A DNA stretch of 64,000 bases from NCBI RefSeq assembly GCF_003933245.1, contig NZ_QUSX01000003.1:224103-288102 (forward strand), given 5' to 3'. The stretch's first letter is position 1. Every line of letters begins with the position of its first letter. Position numbers and translations under genes: made by a program. The notes below the pieces were generated by a model. The model saw only the letters and a program-made list of their open reading frames with translations, was not told where the DNA came from and searched no databases. The stretch is from Maribacter algicola (GTDB lineage: Bacteria > Bacteroidota > Bacteroidia > Flavobacteriales > Flavobacteriaceae). This document shows, piece by piece, positions 62,436 to 64,000 of the stretch.

Positions 62436-64000
62436 ATGGCAATTAAAATCTATATTAAGCTTACCTTGCTTGTTCTCCTTTTTTGCTCGAAAACAAGCTT
62501 TGGTCAAAATATTGCCGACTTTCAATCCGTTGAACCTACTGTCCAAAACTCGAATTTTGTCATACCATCTTCACATACCTTCCAAAAAATAATTTTGGAA
62601 GGTGATGCACTAACGGCCGGAGGCGTATTACCAAGAAATACTGATTTCACTGGATATGTACCTATTTCCGGCAGCAATGAAAATGGTTATTTGAGCATCA
62701 ATCACGAAAATGTACCCGGAGCAAATTCCATTCTAGATATCAGCTTTAATCCCAATACAAAATTATGGTCCACCTCCTATTCCATGGCAGTTGACTTTTC
62801 GCCGGTGGCAGGAACTATAGCCAATTGCTCAGGGACTGTTACACCATGGAATACTATTATAAGCTGTGAAGAATATACCTCCCAAGAGATTGCCAACCAA
62901 TATCCTTTTCCTAGGGATAGTAATGCTGATGGATATGATGACTTTGGATGGGCAGTGGAAATAGACCCTGTGACCAAGACCGTTATCGACAAGAGATGGG
63001 CTCTTGGAAATTTCAAGCATGAAAATTTGGTAATACATAATAATCAAAGGACTGCCTACCAAGGGGCCGATGCCACAGTAGGTTATTTGTTCAAATTCGT
63101 GGCGGATATGCCACAAGACCTTAGTAGCGGGAAACTTTATGTATATCGCGGATCAAAAAACGGCTCTGGTGAATGGGTGCTTTTGGATAATACCACCCCA
63201 CAAGAAAGAAATTCCACCAATGCCCAAAGTGCGGCTATTGGTGCAACGGTATTTAGTGGGATTGAGGATGTGGAAATAGGACCGGATGGTTATGTGTATT
63301 TCGCCGTAAAAAATGAGGACAGGGTGTATAGATTCCTTGACTCCAATCCCATCACTGGAACAACGGTGGCCAATATGGAAACATATGTGGGTAATACCAC
63401 CTACTCGATATCACACCAAAATGGCACTACCAATGTGAATTGGGGTTATGGAAATGATAATTTGGCTTTTGATGGGGAGGGCAATCTTTGGGTAATGCAG
63501 GATGGGGACAATAACTACATTTGGGTAGTTAAAAATGGACATTCCCAAAGTAACCCAAAGGTCGAAATATTCGGGATAGTTCCAAATGGGGCAGAACCCA
63601 CGGGGATTACGTTTTCTCCAGACTACAGGTTCCTGTTCATGTCCATTCAACATCCCTCACCCAACAATAATAGCAGTACACAAACTGATGCCGCTGGCGC
63701 GGAAATTGCTTTTGACAGGGCCACAACACTGGTCATTGCCTTAAAAGATAATTTAGGTTCTTCGGTCACTATAAATAATTGGTATCTTGATGCGGATGGA
63801 GATGGTTATGCCGTTCTTCCCATAGTTCAAAGTCCCACTAGTCCAGGCCCCGGATATACTCTAAATGTATTGCCTACCACGGATTGCGACGATACAAACC
63901 CAGATGTTTTTGAAGCGACTACGTGGTACCTAGATGCCGATGGGGACGGATATGCCGCTTCCACCATGGATAGTTGTAACTCCCCAGGAACGGGATATAC
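62436..64000 (+). CDS. PhoX-like phosphatase (DUF839) with DADGDGY repeats, incomplete at right edge
   Basis: The open frame runs from the ATG at 62436 to the window end without a stop (about 521 residues seen). The signal peptide is MAIKIYIKLTLLVLLFCSKT, cleavage near FGQ. The domain resembles the PhoX family of calcium-dependent alkaline phosphatases: NGYLSINHEN early, NCSGTVTPWNTIISCEEYT, LGNFKHEN, GIEDVEIGPDGYVYFA, and GAEPTGITFSPDYRFLFMSI. After about residue 445 come repeats with WYLDADGDGYA, a Ca-binding acidic motif, separated by a DCDDTNPDVFEAT spacer. The end of the protein, perhaps a sorting domain, lies outside the window. Confidence 0.85.
   Translation, partial: MAIKIYIKLTLLVLLFCSKTSFGQNIADFQSVEPTVQNSNFVIPSSHTFQKIILEGDALTAGGVLPRNTDFTGYVPISGSNENGYLSINHENVPGANSILDISFNPNTKLWSTSYSMAVDFSPVAGTIANCSGTVTPWNTIISCEEYTSQEIANQYPFPRDSNADGYDDFGWAVEIDPVTKTVIDKRWALGNFKHENLVIHNNQRTAYQGADATVGYLFKFVADMPQDLSSGKLYVYRGSKNGSGEWVLLDNTTPQERNSTNAQSAAIGATVFSGIEDVEIGPDGYVYFAVKNEDRVYRFLDSNPITGTTVANMETYVGNTTYSISHQNGTTNVNWGYGNDNLAFDGEGNLWVMQDGDNNYIWVVKNGHSQSNPKVEIFGIVPNGAEPTGITFSPDYRFLFMSIQHPSPNNNSSTQTDAAGAEIAFDRATTLVIALKDNLGSSVTINNWYLDADGDGYAVLPIVQSPTSPGPGYTLNVLPTTDCDDTNPDVFEATTWYLDADGDGYAASTMDSCNSPGTGY

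Noticed and set aside
1..64000. tRNA and rRNA genes, phage genes, insertion sequences with transposase, integron integrase
   Set aside because: No cloverleaf-like or rRNA-like sequences, transposase or tyrosine recombinase frames were recognised by reading both strands; a small one could have been missed.

Overview
The window is chromosomal DNA of a marine-type Flavobacteriaceae bacterium (Bacteroidota), perhaps close to Maribacter, Zobellia or Arenibacter. The genus is an inference. The support is the protein families (DUF6090, DUF5686, split MetH, HEPN-fused sulfite reductase, HppA with a C-terminal tail), promoters of the Bacteroidota TTTG-N20-TAnnTTTG form, and AT-rich intergenic DNA with family-typical intergenic repeats.

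Region by region: (1) 0.1-2.6 kb, envelope genes on the minus strand: a small secreted protein, a DUF2807 lipoprotein and a PagL-like lipid A deacylase. (2) 2.7-7.7 kb, a methionine/folate operon metH(N)-metH(C)-metF behind a SAM-I (S-box) riboswitch. (3) 7.8-15.2 kb, a seven-gene sulfate assimilation operon (DUF2061, cysH, cysD, cysN, sulfite reductase-HEPN, siroheme methyltransferase, ferredoxin-NADP reductase type flavoprotein), flanked by an Rrf2 regulator and a pair of matching candidate operators. (4) 16-25.7 kb, a molybdenum hydroxylase locus with two small Fe-S subunits and three large IorB-type subunits, plus an AraC regulator and a secreted NTF2-like protein. (5) 25.7-32.2 kb, assorted single genes: GNAT, UDG-like, quinone reductase-like, a DUF6920-like membrane protein, an erythromycin esterase-like protein and DinB. 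(6) 32.5-36.9 kb, an array of five gene cassettes separated by attC-like imperfect palindromes. Each cassette begins and ends with complementary 9-10 bp boxes specific to that cassette, the hallmark of integron cassettes. No integrase is visible. (7) 37-45 kb, a second S-box operon: metY, a MetX-aspartokinase-homoserine dehydrogenase triple fusion, and a second PLP sulfhydrylase. (8) 45-64 kb, housekeeping genes: a CocE-type hydrolase, metK behind a SAM-II-like riboswitch, a deoxynucleoside kinase, an App1 phosphatase, TonB, the membrane and soluble pyrophosphatases, a DUF5686 outer membrane protein, pdhB, etfBA, a bifunctional nuclease, a NupC transporter, and a PhoX-like phosphatase that runs off the right end.

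Much of the window forms one sulfur economy. Sulfate is reduced to sulfide by the cys operon. Sulfide is joined to acetylhomoserine made by the fusion protein (MetY/MetZ), methylated by MetH/MetF and converted to SAM by MetK. Three SAM riboswitches of two classes and one Rrf2 regulator appear to control the flow. The most unusual feature is the integron-like cassette array without an integrase. Next in interest are the triple fusion with altered aspartokinase motifs and the mosaic IorB paralogues.
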